NCBI RefSeq assembly: GCF_023544445.1
Contig: NZ_JALPVJ010000008.1
Coordinates: forward strand, 1-64,000
Source: Actinoplanes sp. M2I2
GTDB lineage: Bacteria; Actinomycetota; Actinomycetes; Mycobacteriales; Micromonosporaceae
Reading direction: 5' to 3'
DNA length: 64,000 bases
Part shown: in pieces, positions 24,340 through 33,469 of the stretch
Layout of the letters: every line of letters starts with the position of its first letter
Position numbering within the stretch: position 1 is the stretch's first letter
The notes under the pieces: generated by a model
The model's database searches: none
Told to the model about the DNA's origin: nothing
Seen by the model: the letters and a program-made list of their open reading frames with translations, nothing else
Position numbers and translations under genes: made by a program

Positions 24340-26511
24340 TTACCGGAGGCCGTCTTCAGCTTGCACGTCTTTCAACAATGCTGCAAGATCTGCTTCCGCA
24401 GCCCACCAGTCCTCGGTGGCGGCGAGTTCGCGGAGTTCTTCGACGCGGCCCATCTTGCGAAGAAGTGCGGTATAGCGGAATTCGACGGAGATTTCGTGAC
24501 CGTTGGCAAGTTCTCGAAGTTCGTCGAGGCGTTCGTGTTTCGCCAGCAAGTCGGCAAGGAACATCTTGGGCAATCCGTAATCCGGATTATCTGCGGCCCA
24601 GTCCCGTAGGGCATCTTCGTTGTCTTGCTGAACCATAAGGGAGGCCCATGCCCGTGTCGCTTCATCAGCGAAGTCGCCGTCTTCACGTTGCATGAGGTCG
24701 AAATACTCCTCAATGGCTTCTTCGAAGCGGCCTTGCGTGACGTATAGCCTGGCGAGATGCGTTTGCGCCCAGCCGGCAACGTCGAGATCGTCAGCTGAAG
24801 CGAGGGTGGCTAGTTCATCTTCGCATCCGTCCCTCTCCAGCAGTTCCAGGTAAAGTAGGCGCCCGTTCACGTCGCCGGCCGCGTTGAGGCGGCGAATTAA
24901 ATTGTCATGTCCAGCGAAATAAAAGTTTTGGGCGAGGCCCCACCATTGCGTGTCGTCGACGTCGGGATGACCCCAATCGGAAACCGCCTCATCAATTCGG
25001 TCCTGATCTACGAGAAGCTCGGCGAGACTGAGGCGGGCTTCGCAGATGCCGGCGCCGATATATTTGCGTAATTGAGCCTCGTCACTGTCGGAGACCAACA
25101 GCTCAACGAGGCGCCAGTTGGCCCGCGGGTCGTGCAACCGGAGACGGGGAATCAAGGCTTCCGCATGCCGGACAAGCCCGGCCGAGTCAGCCGCTAACAC
25201 AAATCTGGCCAATTCATCCAGATCGGTGATCCGGGAGACGAGGATGTCGAGAGCTTCGCTTGGGACCGGCGCGCTGCGGCGGTCGGTCACGCCGGTCTGA
25301 AGCAGGTAATCATGGACCTCGTACGCCGTGGACTTGCCAGACCGCGGTCCGGGGAGACGAGTTAACGCACGGACGCCGCCCACAAGAGGTCGTCGGGCGT
25401 ACCGAAGGGCGTCGCGGAACGACTGGCGCGCGGATCCGTCATGGTGGGCAGAATTGAGATAGAAGGGAATGATGGTCTGCAGCATCTTGCTGGTCAACGG
25501 CTGGCGGATGCCGAGACGGCGAATGTCGATCGCGGCAGTAAGTAGTGCAGCACCGGCTGGATGTATGACGTCAGCACGTCTCCAATGTTCGGCCAGCTGG
25601 GGCGCTCCAGCAATGTTTTGGGTCACCCCGAAGCGGTCATCAGCAAGAGCACTAACTAGGCGTTGGTCGCTCGACGCGGCAGCAACCTCGGCTGCTCGGA
25701 CCCGTTCCGGTTCGCTGAACGTGGACGAGATCATCACCGGCAAACCGGCTGTGAGTTTCAGAGCGTCTCTGGCGCCTACCATTGGATCGTTGAATTTGAT
25801 GTCTTCGGGAGGTTGCCGGGTGATTTCGTCGTAGGCTGATGGCCAGAGAATACAAATGACCACGATAGGCCGGTTTCGGTCGGATATTAGCGGCGCCAAG
25901 TCAGCGGCGGTCAAACCGCTCGGCGTCAGGAAGCGCAGCGACGGAGTGTCATCAAGCCACACAACCGTTCGCGCTGGTAATGGCGCGGCCATAACATCGC
26001 TGGCATCTCGAGGAATGAAAAGGCGCCAGCCGGACAGTCTCTCGCGCAGGGCCACGTACACGCTGCGCGACTTTCCTGCGGCCGAGTCGCCGACTACCAC
26101 GACCATCCCGCCATGGGCCGAAGCACGATCCAGTTCGGAGCAGAGCAGGACGTCAGAGTCACGGGGTACGTAAGGGGTGAGCGACTCCTCAATGAAGCCA
26201 TGCAGGGGAGCAGCGCGATGGATGCCAATGTCGTTCGGCTCGAGCGCTGATATCAAGGTCAGCTTCGGCGTCGGACGCTGAGGGTTTGCCGGGACGGAGC
26301 GTAGTGCGGCCACCAGTGAGACCACCGCAATCGGCAAACTGGTTATGCCAGTGATCCAGCTCAGCCGCTCGACCCAACCCCACCGTGCAGCCGGCACTGT
26401 TGCGATTAGTTCACTCCACCACCCGAATCGCAGCCCAGCTGCGAGTGCCGTCCCCGCGGCGAATACCGTGCTTGCAACTAAGGCAACCCTGATCCACCGG
26501 AATCGCACCAC
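24340..26511 (-). CDS. Membrane-anchored P-loop NTPase with C-terminal TPR-like repeats (STAND-like)
   Basis: A 723-aa protein from GTG 26511. Two N-terminal transmembrane segments (about residues 8-27 and 52-71) are followed by a soluble NTPase: Walker A 'VVVGDSAAGKSRSV' (141-148) and Walker B 'RTVVWLDDTP' (D187/D188). After a helical winged region come about 300 residues of short helical repeats ('AQTHLARLYVTQGRFEEAIE', 'LAKHERLDELRELAN'), TPR-like with many Asp/Glu. The layout of sensor repeats plus NTPase matches STAND-type signalling ATPases, here tethered to the inner face of the membrane. Base composition is visibly less GC-rich than its surroundings. No effector domain is fused. Possibly a defence or signalling protein. 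Confidence 0.75.
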   Translation of the reverse strand: MVRFRWIRVALVASTVFAAGTALAAGLRFGWWSELIATVPAARWGWVERLSWITGITSLPIAVVSLVAALRSVPANPQRPTPKLTLISALEPNDIGIHRAAPLHGFIEESLTPYVPRDSDVLLCSELDRASAHGGMVVVVGDSAAGKSRSVYVALRERLSGWRLFIPRDASDVMAAPLPARTVVWLDDTPSLRFLTPSGLTAADLAPLISDRNRPIVVICILWPSAYDEITRQPPEDIKFNDPMVGARDALKLTAGLPVMISSTFSEPERVRAAEVAAASSDQRLVSALADDRFGVTQNIAGAPQLAEHWRRADVIHPAGAALLTAAIDIRRLGIRQPLTSKMLQTIIPFYLNSAHHDGSARQSFRDALRYARRPLVGGVRALTRLPGPRSGKSTAYEVHDYLLQTGVTDRRSAPVPSEALDILVSRITDLDELARFVLAADSAGLVRHAEALIPRLRLHDPRANWRLVELLVSDSDEAQLRKYIGAGICEARLSLAELLVDQDRIDEAVSDWGHPDVDDTQWWGLAQNFYFAGHDNLIRRLNAAGDVNGRLLYLELLERDGCEDELATLASADDLDVAGWAQTHLARLYVTQGRFEEAIEEYFDLMQREDGDFADEATRAWASLMVQQDNEDALRDWAADNPDYGLPKMFLADLLAKHERLDELRELANGHEISVEFRYTALLRKMGRVEELRELAATEDWWAAEADLAALLKDVQAEDGLR

Positions 26512-27031
26512 CAGACCAGAGTAGCGAAGAGGGACACCCCGGAAACGGGTGCCCGTGCAGGCATTGGGCGAACGGCCGTCCAGCGCTGGCAGATTTTACC
26601 CTGGTCTCGCCGGCTACTAGCTACCCGCGATGCGATCCCTCGCGAATGTCGAGCTTAGTCAGAGGGGCTAGACGGGCAAGCTCCGGCGGAGAGCCGGACG
26701 TCTTGAGAGGCAGCGCCGGGCTCTCCACCTGTTTTTGGGCAGCAGTGGGTCACACGCACTCAAGTCGGCAGTTGAGTGCGCTGGCGGGAGTAAAGCAAGG
26801 GAGCCTGTCGCAACCGTCTGTGACCGATAGCTGCCGACCCGTCCCGCACGTTGAGCCAACTGGGGCCGCCTGGAAGGGGCCGCGTCCGACCGGTAAGCCC
26901 TCTGCCTGAGGACTGAACTGGTCACGCTCGTCTGTGCCTCGCAGTGCGACGCCAGCATCGAGCCCGACTCATGCGGTGCTTGATCTTGCGGTGAAGACGG
27001 AAGGCCGACCCGCCGACGTAGTAGCGGGCTA
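26512..27031. other. 520-bp stretch without a recognised gene
   Basis: Between the NTPase gene and the EF-Tu-like fragment. Short frames on both strands have no start signals or family resemblance. It should hold the NTPase promoter. Confidence 0.45.
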
Positions 27032-27418
27032 CTACGTTTCCCGTCGGCGGCGGTCCAGCTCCATCCAGTATCGGCGAGGTTCTGTGCCGCCCGGGACACC
27101 AGGAGCCCGATCTAGCGTTGGGCCGACGCGGGCGCGAGCTGGCAAGGTCGGTGCCGTCCAGGTCGAACGTTTTCCGCTGGCCTCGTCGCGAAGCACAGCG
27201 CCGAGCCGAACAACGCCCTGCAGTGCCCGGCCGGTGACGATCGGCTTGGCTCGTCCGCTGACGGTGAAGACCGCGGTTATCTCGAACCGGAAAGCCGCCA
27301 CGGCGGCCAGTGTCGCACCAACCGGTCGGCTGGACAGCCCCACGCCCGTACGTGGAGGTGATCCTGGCCGCGGCGCGAGAAGTGTTCGTGGTTGCGCACC
27401 ACTATCACCCGTCATCAT
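27032..27418 (-). CDS. EF-Tu domain 2-like beta-barrel protein, possibly decayed
   Basis: About 128 aa from an ATG at 27418. The segment 'FRFEITAVFTVSGRAKPIVT' plus 'GRALQGVVRLGAVLRDEASG' follows the pattern of the translation-factor beta-barrel (F.I..VF.I.GRGTVVTGR...G.V..GD.L), known also as stand-alone small proteins in actinobacteria. The C-terminal third is Arg/Pro-rich and does not continue the fold, and 'GRAKPIVTGR' carries an extra residue compared with the usual GRGTVVTGR. It may be degenerate. No neighbours in operon. Confidence 0.4.
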   Translation of the reverse strand: MMTGDSGAQPRTLLAPRPGSPPRTGVGLSSRPVGATLAAVAAFRFEITAVFTVSGRAKPIVTGRALQGVVRLGAVLRDEASGKRSTWTAPTLPARARVGPTLDRAPGVPGGTEPRRYWMELDRRRRET

Positions 27419-27595
27419 CGATGCCGGGCGTCGAAGCTGATCATCGATGACGGCCACCACGATAGCGCAGCGGCTGACTTGCAGAGTGTCATCGCTGGAC
27501 AGCCGGATCGTTCGGGTCTGGTGCCGCCACGCTGAATGTCACATCCGCCAACGCAGGACTGTGCCGATGCCACAAGGAAGGCGTTACCGCTCACC

Positions 27596-28447
27596 ATGAT
27601 GCTGCTCGTCCCGTGCGACGTCCTTAATCCCCGCCGTGTCGACGACCATTTCCGAGCCGAGGCCGACGCCGCCCGCGCGGCCGGCCACCAGGTTGGGCTG
27701 GTCGACCACGACGCGCTCGCCGCCGGCGACACCACCCGGATTGCCCGTCTGGCTGGCACCGGGCAGGCCGTCTACCGGGGGTGGATGCTCACCGCCGATG
27801 CCTACACCGGTTTCGCCACCGCACTGTCGCGGCAGGACATCGTGCTGCGCACCACCGCTGAGCAGTATCGGCGCGGCCATGAGCTGCCCGGCTGGTATGC
27901 CGCGCTCGAGCCGTTCACCCCCGCCACCACGTGGACGACCGGCAGTGAGCGAGCCGGGTTCGACACCGCCCGCACCGTGCTTGGCCGTGGACCGGCGGTG
28001 CTGCGCGACTACACCAAGTCGATGAAGCACCACTGGCACGAAGCCGCCTACATCCCCGAGCTCGGCGACGCCGGCGCAGCCTGGAAGGTGGCGCAACGGT
28101 TCCTTGAGCTCCGCGACACCGACTTCACCGGCGGTTTCGTGGTGCGCCGCTTCGAGACCTTCACCGGCCCGGAAGCGCGTACCTGGTGGATCGACGGCAC
28201 CTGCCGGCTGATCACCGCGCACCCCGACACCCCCGACCACCTTCCCCCCGCCGATCTCGTTCTGCCGGAGCGGCTCGACCGTGCCGTCGCCGCGCTCCGG
28301 TTGCCGTTCGTGACCGTGGATCTGGCCCGCCGGCACGACGGCACCTGGCGCGTGATCGAACTGGGCGACGGGCAGGTCAGCGACCGGCCTAGCAGCACCT
28401 CGGCGGACACGTTCATCGCCGCCGTCCTTGACTCCGGCGAGGTCTGA
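27596..28447 (+). CDS. ATP-grasp protein, R2K/DUF4343-like
   Basis: A 283-aa protein. It begins 'MMLLVPCDVLNPRRVDDHFR', continues with a nucleotide-binding-like alpha/beta region ('AGHQVGLVDHDALAAGD', 'AVYRGWML'), and has the ATP-grasp core with basic residues ('LRDYTKSMKHHWHEAAYIPE') and a C-terminal acidic metal-binding part ('VTVDLARRHDGTWRVIELGD', then GQVSDRPS). The ELGDGQVS ending is characteristic of the R2K/DUF4343 group seen in phages and conflict loci. It presumably ligates an amino or carboxyl group at ATP cost; the substrate is unknown. Monocistronic. Confidence 0.75.
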   Translation: MMLLVPCDVLNPRRVDDHFRAEADAARAAGHQVGLVDHDALAAGDTTRIARLAGTGQAVYRGWMLTADAYTGFATALSRQDIVLRTTAEQYRRGHELPGWYAALEPFTPATTWTTGSERAGFDTARTVLGRGPAVLRDYTKSMKHHWHEAAYIPELGDAGAAWKVAQRFLELRDTDFTGGFVVRRFETFTGPEARTWWIDGTCRLITAHPDTPDHLPPADLVLPERLDRAVAALRLPFVTVDLARRHDGTWRVIELGDGQVSDRPSSTSADTFIAAVLDSGEV

Positions 28448-28466
28448 GCCGGCCGGTACATCAACG

Positions 28467-28661
28467 ATGTCGACCACAGCCGGGCCACCGATCAGCCCCG
28501 AACATCTCCTCGCGCATGCCGCCCAGGTCGAAGCGCTGAGGAGTCGGGTCACGCTGATCCGTCTCGCCTCCTACCAGATCGGATGGGACACGTCCGTGTT
28601 CGGCCGGTACTACGGTCCGTTCCCCGCCGTCTTGAACAGGCGGCACGACAAAAGGCCGTAG
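28467..28661 (+). CDS. Short hypothetical protein, 64 aa
   Basis: Starts 19 bp after the ATP-grasp stop on the same strand, 'MSTTAGPPISPEHLLAHAAQ', with a helical middle ('VEALRSRVTLIRLASYQIGW') and an abrupt basic end. It could be a small partner or a truncated gene; no family recognised. Confidence 0.35.
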   Translation: MSTTAGPPISPEHLLAHAAQVEALRSRVTLIRLASYQIGWDTSVFGRYYGPFPAVLNRRHDKRP

Positions 28662-28731
28662 AACCTGCCGCCGACTTCGCTGCCAAGGTTTGGAGGCGAT
28701 CGGACCCCTCACAAGTTTCAGAGGTGGTCCG

Positions 28732-29433
28732 TTATACGCCTCCGCTTAGACCCCATTCATCCAGCCCGGAGTAGATCAGGCCGGTGCGGTTTACCGGCGC
28801 GCCGAGGCAGCGGAACTCGCCCGAATAGATGGCTATCAGCGAATCGGTGCCCCGCCACCAGACGTCGGCCAGTCCTCGAACTTCGGCCACTGGTTCGAAG
28901 TCGCGCAACTCCAGATGATCCAGCGCCTCGCCGGTCACCTTCGTGATCTGCTTCGCCCAGTTCGCGGCGTGATGGGCTAGGGCGAGTGACTCGATCCAGC
29001 CTTCGATACTGGCGTGGAGTGGCACCCACCGTCGGCCATCGTGGATGCCGAACTCGCCGGTCGGTCCGATCATGAACGAGTAGGGAACGGCTGTCCTCTG
29101 CTGGCCGGCTTCGAACCACCATCCCGGAACCGGGGAACCGTCGGCCGCTTCGGTGGGTGAGCTATCGGGGGTGTCGGCCTGGAAGTATCGGGGGCCCCCG
29201 TCGTATTGCGGGGCCGGTGGCAGGACCAGGCCGCCCCACCGGCGCTGGAACGCCACGGCGCGGTCGATTTCGGCGGCCGGGATGCCCGATTCCAGCCAAG
29301 CGGAGCGGTGTTGCTCAAGGTCTGGGAGGTCGGCTTGAACCCCGTGGGCGACGACGAGCGACCGGGCTCGCCGGGTCAGCCCATCCGGAACGTGATGAAA
29401 GAGGTTCAGCTTCACCGGTTGGACCCTACTCAT
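28732..29433 (-). CDS. Hypothetical Trp-rich protein, possible immunity-type (SMI1/SUKH-like)
   Basis: A 233-aa protein. The start at 29433 has ggaagga directly before it, so the true start is not certain. An N-terminal helical part ('DLPDLEQHRSAWLESGIPAA') leads into 'AVAFQRRWGGLVLPPAPQYD' and later 'FMIGPTGEFGIHDGRRWVPL', then 'SIEGWIESLALAHH'. The order of W-G-G, a D/G-rich strand and a 'S.E.WIES.AL' helix recalls SMI1/KNR4 (SUKH) superfamily immunity proteins. Cytoplasmic. No toxin gene is adjacent. Confidence 0.55.
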   Translation of the reverse strand: MSRVQPVKLNLFHHVPDGLTRRARSLVVAHGVQADLPDLEQHRSAWLESGIPAAEIDRAVAFQRRWGGLVLPPAPQYDGGPRYFQADTPDSSPTEAADGSPVPGWWFEAGQQRTAVPYSFMIGPTGEFGIHDGRRWVPLHASIEGWIESLALAHHAANWAKQITKVTGEALDHLELRDFEPVAEVRGLADVWWRGTDSLIAIYSGEFRCLGAPVNRTGLIYSGLDEWGLSGGV

Positions 29434-29462
29434 TCCTTCCGCGGCGCCGTTTGAAGAGGTAT

Positions 29463-29650
29463 TTACTGCTGCGGTCGAGCGGGCGCACCCGGCCTTGCGC
29501 TGAAATCGGCTAGCAAGGAGGGGACGATGCGGTCGGCGAGGTAGATGAGCGGGGCCTGCGGGTCGAAGCCGAGTGCGCGGCGACGAGCTTGGGATCGAGA
29601 GGGTTGACCAGGTCGAACAGGCGGGTGCTGCGGATGGTGCGTGGTGGGCG
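29463..29650 (-). pseudogene. Frameshifted C-terminal remnant of a site-specific integrase/recombinase
   Basis: One minus-strand frame reads 'TRLFDLVNPLDPKLVAA' and a shifted frame continues 'ALGFDPQAPLIYLADRIVPS'. Joined, this is the pattern at the C-terminus of some actinobacterial site-specific integrases (L.DP.LVAAALG...QA...YLAD.VD...L). The rest of the gene is gone, so it cannot be the enzyme that placed this region. Confidence 0.4.
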
Positions 29651-29869
29651 CCACAGCCGTCGAGCACATGGCTGACGCTTACCTGCCACTCCATGCCCGA
29701 ACGGGAGGACAGGTGCTACTGGCTGCGACAGACCTTGCAGCTCTACGTTGGGCTGACCACGGTGTAGCGCCAACACGCGCTTCACGCCGGGGGATCGGCG
29801 CGAGAGATTCGGCGCCGTCACGGCGAAGAGATCAGCGCCGTTGTGGTCAAGGACCTCTGCCGATCTAGG

Positions 29870-30412
29870 TCAGCGTCGGAATCGTCCCTGCCGGTCGGCG
29901 ATGTCGAGCACGAGAATGTCCATCGGCGGTCCCCACGGCAATGTCGATCGGGCAACTTGTCGCCAACCGGATCGCTCGTAGATTTTCCTCGCGACGGAAC
30001 GGGGATCGGAGTTCAGCGTTGCGAAATCTTCCGGTCGCTGGGTTATGAGTCGGTCGAGGAGGTTGTTCCCGATGCCCTGCCCTCGATGGCTGGGACGGAC
30101 GATCCACTCCATGACCGCTAGCTTGTCGACGTCACGAAGCGAGGCCGGTGGGGACTCGTCGGCCCGCGACCACCAGGTTCCGGCTGTCATCGTCCAGCCA
30201 TATGCTGCTCCGACTAGATCTTGATCGTCGTGTGCGCTGATCAGGCGGAAGCCGGGTCGGTCGAGCTCGGCCGGCAAGGTGGTCCGGAATCTTTCCACTT
30301 CGGCGGGGCCCTCTTGATACGGCGGCTCGGAGTAGACCGCTGCGTAGAGGTCTACGAGATCTTGTAGCAGCGGCGCAGCGGAGGCGCCGTCATGGCTCAG
30401 GTAGGTGACCAT
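29870..30412 (-). CDS. GNAT-family N-acetyltransferase
   Basis: A 180-aa GNAT fold. Helix 1/2 region 'LQDLVDLYAAVYSEPPYQEG', the acetyl-CoA-binding motif A 'MEWIVRPSHRGQGIGNNLLD' (V-x-P-x-x-R-G-x-G-I-G), motif B 'ATLNSDPRSVARKIYERSGW', and a final strand 'WGPPMDILVLDIAD'. It begins 9 bp after the stop of the XRE regulator on the same strand and has no ribosome binding site of its own, so it is translationally coupled to that regulator. Substrate unknown. Confidence 0.85.
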   Translation of the reverse strand: MVTYLSHDGASAAPLLQDLVDLYAAVYSEPPYQEGPAEVERFRTTLPAELDRPGFRLISAHDDQDLVGAAYGWTMTAGTWWSRADESPPASLRDVDKLAVMEWIVRPSHRGQGIGNNLLDRLITQRPEDFATLNSDPRSVARKIYERSGWRQVARSTLPWGPPMDILVLDIADRQGRFRR

Positions 30413-30421
30413 GTCGAAATG

Positions 30422-31633
30422 CTAGGTGGCGACACGGTCTGTCACCTCACGGAACATAGGTCTGCGTCGTTCCTTGTGAGGCACCGCGTCGATCACTTGG
30501 CGGGCCACAGTCCGCAGGAGCTCGTTGTGCTGCTCGGGAGGAAGCTGTTCCAGCAAGTCGGCAGCAAGTCTCAAGCCGTCTGGCACGTGCCCGTTGCGGA
30601 TGAGAGCTGCCGCGTGGTGCAACTGGACCTGCGTTCGTAGCCGTGTAAGGGAAGTCGGATACAGCACGACAGCCCGTTCCTGGGCCTGGACCGCCGCGGA
30701 TAAGTCACCAGCGTGGGCATACACCCATGCCTCGGTATGGCGTAAACGATGCTCGGGCCATCCCCACAGTGAATCGACCTCTTCAGTGACACCGTGCGGC
30801 AACTGCGCCGTCACGTCGGCCAAGCGGCGCACGGTCGTCACGGCCTCGGAGTGCCGACCGAGCAGAGACAGGGCTTGTGCGCGGCCCGCCAAGAGCCCGC
30901 ACGCTGACGCAGACGCGCGTCCCTCGATCAGTGGCAGGACATCATCTGCGAGTGCGACTACCGACGCCGGGTGACGACCGTCGTAGCAGCCATTCACCAC
31001 ATCCCATGCTCTCGTCAGCACCACCGTGTCGGCATCGCCTGATGCACGGGCATAATTCTGGGAATCCCGCCACCATCGTGCAGCAGTGAGCGTCTGACCT
31101 GCAGCGACCATGTTGAGCGCGACTATCACTGATAGCCGGGCGACAGTTCGGAGTAGTTGCCCCTTGGCCGTTCCGAGTGTGTCAGGAATCAAAGCCTGAA
31201 GGACAGTTATGTCGGCCCGCAGATTGTCCATCATCTGGCTTGCGGGTACACGATAGTAGGCGATTCCGTAATCGGCGACGGCCTGATCCCACTGATCTGT
31301 GTCCAGGTCGAGCGAAGCAGTCACGCCCTGCCTCAGGGCTTCCCACTGGACCAGGGGCAGCGGGCTTGCAGCAAGCGGGCCCATTGCCCGCAGGATAGTG
31401 CGTCTCTTCATGTCCTCTCCACTGGAGATTTCATTCCGGTAGGCATCGATAAGAGCGCCGCCAGCCCTGAGTGCCTCATCGCAGCGTTGAGCAAGATTTT
31501 CCGTTGCCCGCCGTTCGCCCCGTTCCACTTGGGACAAGAACGTGAACCCGAATTGCGTCATCGCCCCTAGTCGCCGTAACGAAAAGCCGCTCAGCTCGCG
31601 ATGGCGCCTCAGCATCGGACCGAATCCGTCCAC
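30422..31633 (-). CDS. XRE-family transcriptional regulator with C-terminal TPR domain
   Basis: A 403-aa protein from a GTG at 31633 with gggagg 5 bp upstream. XRE HTH at residues 5-60 ('FGPMLRRHRELSGFSLRRLG', 'FTFLSQVERGERRATENLAQ'), then a long TPR-like helical array ('TARWWRDSQNYARASGDADT', 'LAGRAQALSLLGRHSEAVTT', 'AWVYAHAGDLSAAVQAQERA'). This matches actinobacterial peptide- or stress-responsive XRE-TPR regulators. Coupled to the GNAT gene and divergent from the cluster starting at 31789, so it probably controls that cluster from the 155-bp shared intergenic region. Confidence 0.85.
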   Translation of the reverse strand: MDGFGPMLRRHRELSGFSLRRLGAMTQFGFTFLSQVERGERRATENLAQRCDEALRAGGALIDAYRNEISSGEDMKRRTILRAMGPLAASPLPLVQWEALRQGVTASLDLDTDQWDQAVADYGIAYYRVPASQMMDNLRADITVLQALIPDTLGTAKGQLLRTVARLSVIVALNMVAAGQTLTAARWWRDSQNYARASGDADTVVLTRAWDVVNGCYDGRHPASVVALADDVLPLIEGRASASACGLLAGRAQALSLLGRHSEAVTTVRRLADVTAQLPHGVTEEVDSLWGWPEHRLRHTEAWVYAHAGDLSAAVQAQERAVVLYPTSLTRLRTQVQLHHAAALIRNGHVPDGLRLAADLLEQLPPEQHNELLRTVARQVIDAVPHKERRRPMFREVTDRVAT

Positions 31634-31788
31634 ATCGCCTCCCGGGGGTGTACGCAAACGCGTCTGCGGACACGGTACGTCTCGCACATTCGTCGGACCG
31701 TGGGCGACGCTACCCGTGCCGTTCGATCTTCGAGCGGTCGGCAGCGCTAAGCCCATGATCATGTTCTCGTCTTGAAAGGAGGCTTCTT

Positions 31789-32220
31789 ATGGCAGCCTCT
31801 CAACTCTGCTTATCGATGATGAATAACCCATCGGGTAGTGCCAAAGCAAGTCCCGCCGAGTGCCTGGACGGGACCTCGGTAGCGTGCCGCCGCCCGCATT
31901 CGGCCGTGTCCAGGTCGACTCACGTAGATCCGACGGAGCGGGCCCTCAGGGGCGTCGTGCCTCATCACTCGGCTCGAAGGTTTGGTCGCAGGGCGTTGAC
32001 CGGCGCAGGCATGACGGGGAGCCTCCCTGCCGGCGCCGGCGATCAGAAGGTGTCGGGGATCGGCCGGCCCCCAGAAGGTGCGGTCCCGGACAGCCGGGTA
32101 AGCAGTGCCGAACAACGAGGTCCGGCTCCTGCGTACCCGGCACCACCACACATCTCGCTGATGTGGACCTCCCAGCGAATCCATTTCAACTCGAGTTCTG
32201 CCCGTCGGGGAACGCGATGA
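31789..32220 (+). CDS. Small low-complexity ORF heading the 31.8-36.7 kb cluster
   Basis: A 143-aa frame. Its ATG is preceded by a near-perfect aaaggagg, and its stop overlaps the next gene's start as ATGA (32217-32220). These two signals support translation. The sequence itself ('MAASQLCLSMMNNPSGSAKA' onward) is rich in Ser, Ala, Arg and Pro and has no recognisable fold. It may encode a short signal or leader-type peptide, with the 3' part serving mainly for coupling, or may be a degraded gene that keeps its start signals. Confidence 0.4.
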   Translation: MAASQLCLSMMNNPSGSAKASPAECLDGTSVACRRPHSAVSRSTHVDPTERALRGVVPHHSARRFGRRALTGAGMTGSLPAGAGDQKVSGIGRPPEGAVPDSRVSSAEQRGPAPAYPAPPHISLMWTSQRIHFNSSSARRGTR

Positions 32221-33026
32221 GCACACTCGGCTGGCTCCGATCGGTTATGCGATTGGTCGAGCCGCGCGCCGTGGCGTCGTCGGTGCGGGCCGCGACGGGT
32301 CCGCCGGCCGGGGTGGCCGGTTTGGATCCGATTACGGCGCCGGCGGATCCGGAGGTGATCGCGGCGGCGATCATCCGTGCGCGGCAGTCGGGCGCGGATG
32401 CGGAGTCGAGGTTGTTGTGGGGTCGGTTCGCGTATCGGGCGGCGGTGCGGCGGTGGGGGCTGTTGCATCCGGTGTCGGTGCGGGCGGGGTCGGTGTATCA
32501 GCGGGTGTTGACCGAGCAGGCGTTGACCTTCGATGCGGTGCGGGTCTGTGAGCAGCGGCTGGCAGCTGATGAGGAGTCCGGTGATCCGCGGACGGCGCTG
32601 GCGAGTCGGTGCCGATTCGCGGTGGCGTTGCACCGTGACGGGCAGTGTGACCTGGCCGACGAGCAGATTGTGGGGGTGTTGCGTCGGTGGCATGCCAGCC
32701 CGCAGGGCTATGGGCAGGCGGAGATGGTGCTGCTGGCCGCGGCCGGGGTGTATGCCGGGTGTGGCCGCACCGGGCAGGCGGTGCAGGCGCTGACCCGTGA
32801 CGGCGCGTATCTCGCCCAGATGGATGCCCGGTGCCGCAGGTTGGCGGCGAGGTGGCTGGCGAGCGTGGTGCGAACCCATCCGCGCTGGTGCACCCAGCCC
32901 CACAATCCCGGCGGGCAGGATCGCGGCGGCGATTCCGGCAACTGGCTGGCTGTCCTTGACCGCTGCACCGCGACACCCCGCGGCGCCGGGCAGACTGCAG
33001 GTGTCGCCAGGCGGGGCGGCGTGTGA
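32217..33026 (+). CDS. TPR-like helical protein in methyltransferase/permease cluster
   Basis: A 269-aa protein; ATG at 32217 overlaps the upstream stop (ATGA) and has ggggaa upstream. The middle 170 residues are paired helices of TPR type ('AYRAAVRRWGLLHPVSVRAG', 'ALTFDAVRVCEQRLAADEES', 'ASRCRFAVALHRDGQCDLAD'), resembling the sensor part of XRE-TPR regulators but without the HTH. The C-terminus contains 'SVVRTHPRWCTQPH' and 'WLAVLDRCTATP'. Its stop overlaps the next ATG (TGATG). A truncated paralogue is at 22131-22337. Confidence 0.65.
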   Translation: MSTLGWLRSVMRLVEPRAVASSVRAATGPPAGVAGLDPITAPADPEVIAAAIIRARQSGADAESRLLWGRFAYRAAVRRWGLLHPVSVRAGSVYQRVLTEQALTFDAVRVCEQRLAADEESGDPRTALASRCRFAVALHRDGQCDLADEQIVGVLRRWHASPQGYGQAEMVLLAAAGVYAGCGRTGQAVQALTRDGAYLAQMDARCRRLAARWLASVVRTHPRWCTQPHNPGGQDRGGDSGNWLAVLDRCTATPRGAGQTAGVARRGGV

Positions 33027-33469
33027 TGGGCGAGCCGTGCTGGATAGGGGAGCCGAGCGCACCAGCCGTGTGTGACATGTACGGCCAGCTCGCTGACCAG
33101 CTGGGCGACGGTGCCCATTGGTTCAACGCTCGCGCGTTGCCTGCGGTCGCCGTCTACCGCCAGGCCAGCTGCGTGTTGGGCTGTGAGGAACTCCGCCAGC
33201 TCGCCACCGACTGCCGGGGCAGCGGCGGGGCGGTGCTGGCGACGCTGACCGCCGCTCAGCAGGTGATGACCGATGAGTGCATCTCGGCCGGCTACCGGCG
33301 GGTTCCGTGCGAGTGGGCGCCAGTCCCCGGCGGCTACCTCTGCCCGGTCGAGACACCGTGGCCATCCGACTTGGCCGGTCGCGCGCTGCGGCATCCCCGG
33401 TTTACGGATTGCCGCCGGCGACTCGGGCGTGGGGTTTCCTCGAGTGCGGGCGGGTGGGCGGTGCCGTGA
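33026..33469 (+). CDS. Cys-containing small protein in methyltransferase/permease cluster
   Basis: A 147-aa protein with eight cysteines, several spaced as in 'ASCVLGCEELRQLATDCRGS', 'DECISAGYRRVPCEW' and 'GYLCPVETPWP'. The spacing could support a metal site or disulfides, but there is no signal peptide, so metal binding is likelier. ATG overlaps the upstream stop (TGATG), and its own stop overlaps the methyltransferase start (GTGA). A decayed paralogue is at 22491-22895. No family recognised. Confidence 0.6.
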   Translation: MGEPCWIGEPSAPAVCDMYGQLADQLGDGAHWFNARALPAVAVYRQASCVLGCEELRQLATDCRGSGGAVLATLTAAQQVMTDECISAGYRRVPCEWAPVPGGYLCPVETPWPSDLAGRALRHPRFTDCRRRLGRGVSSSAGGWAVP

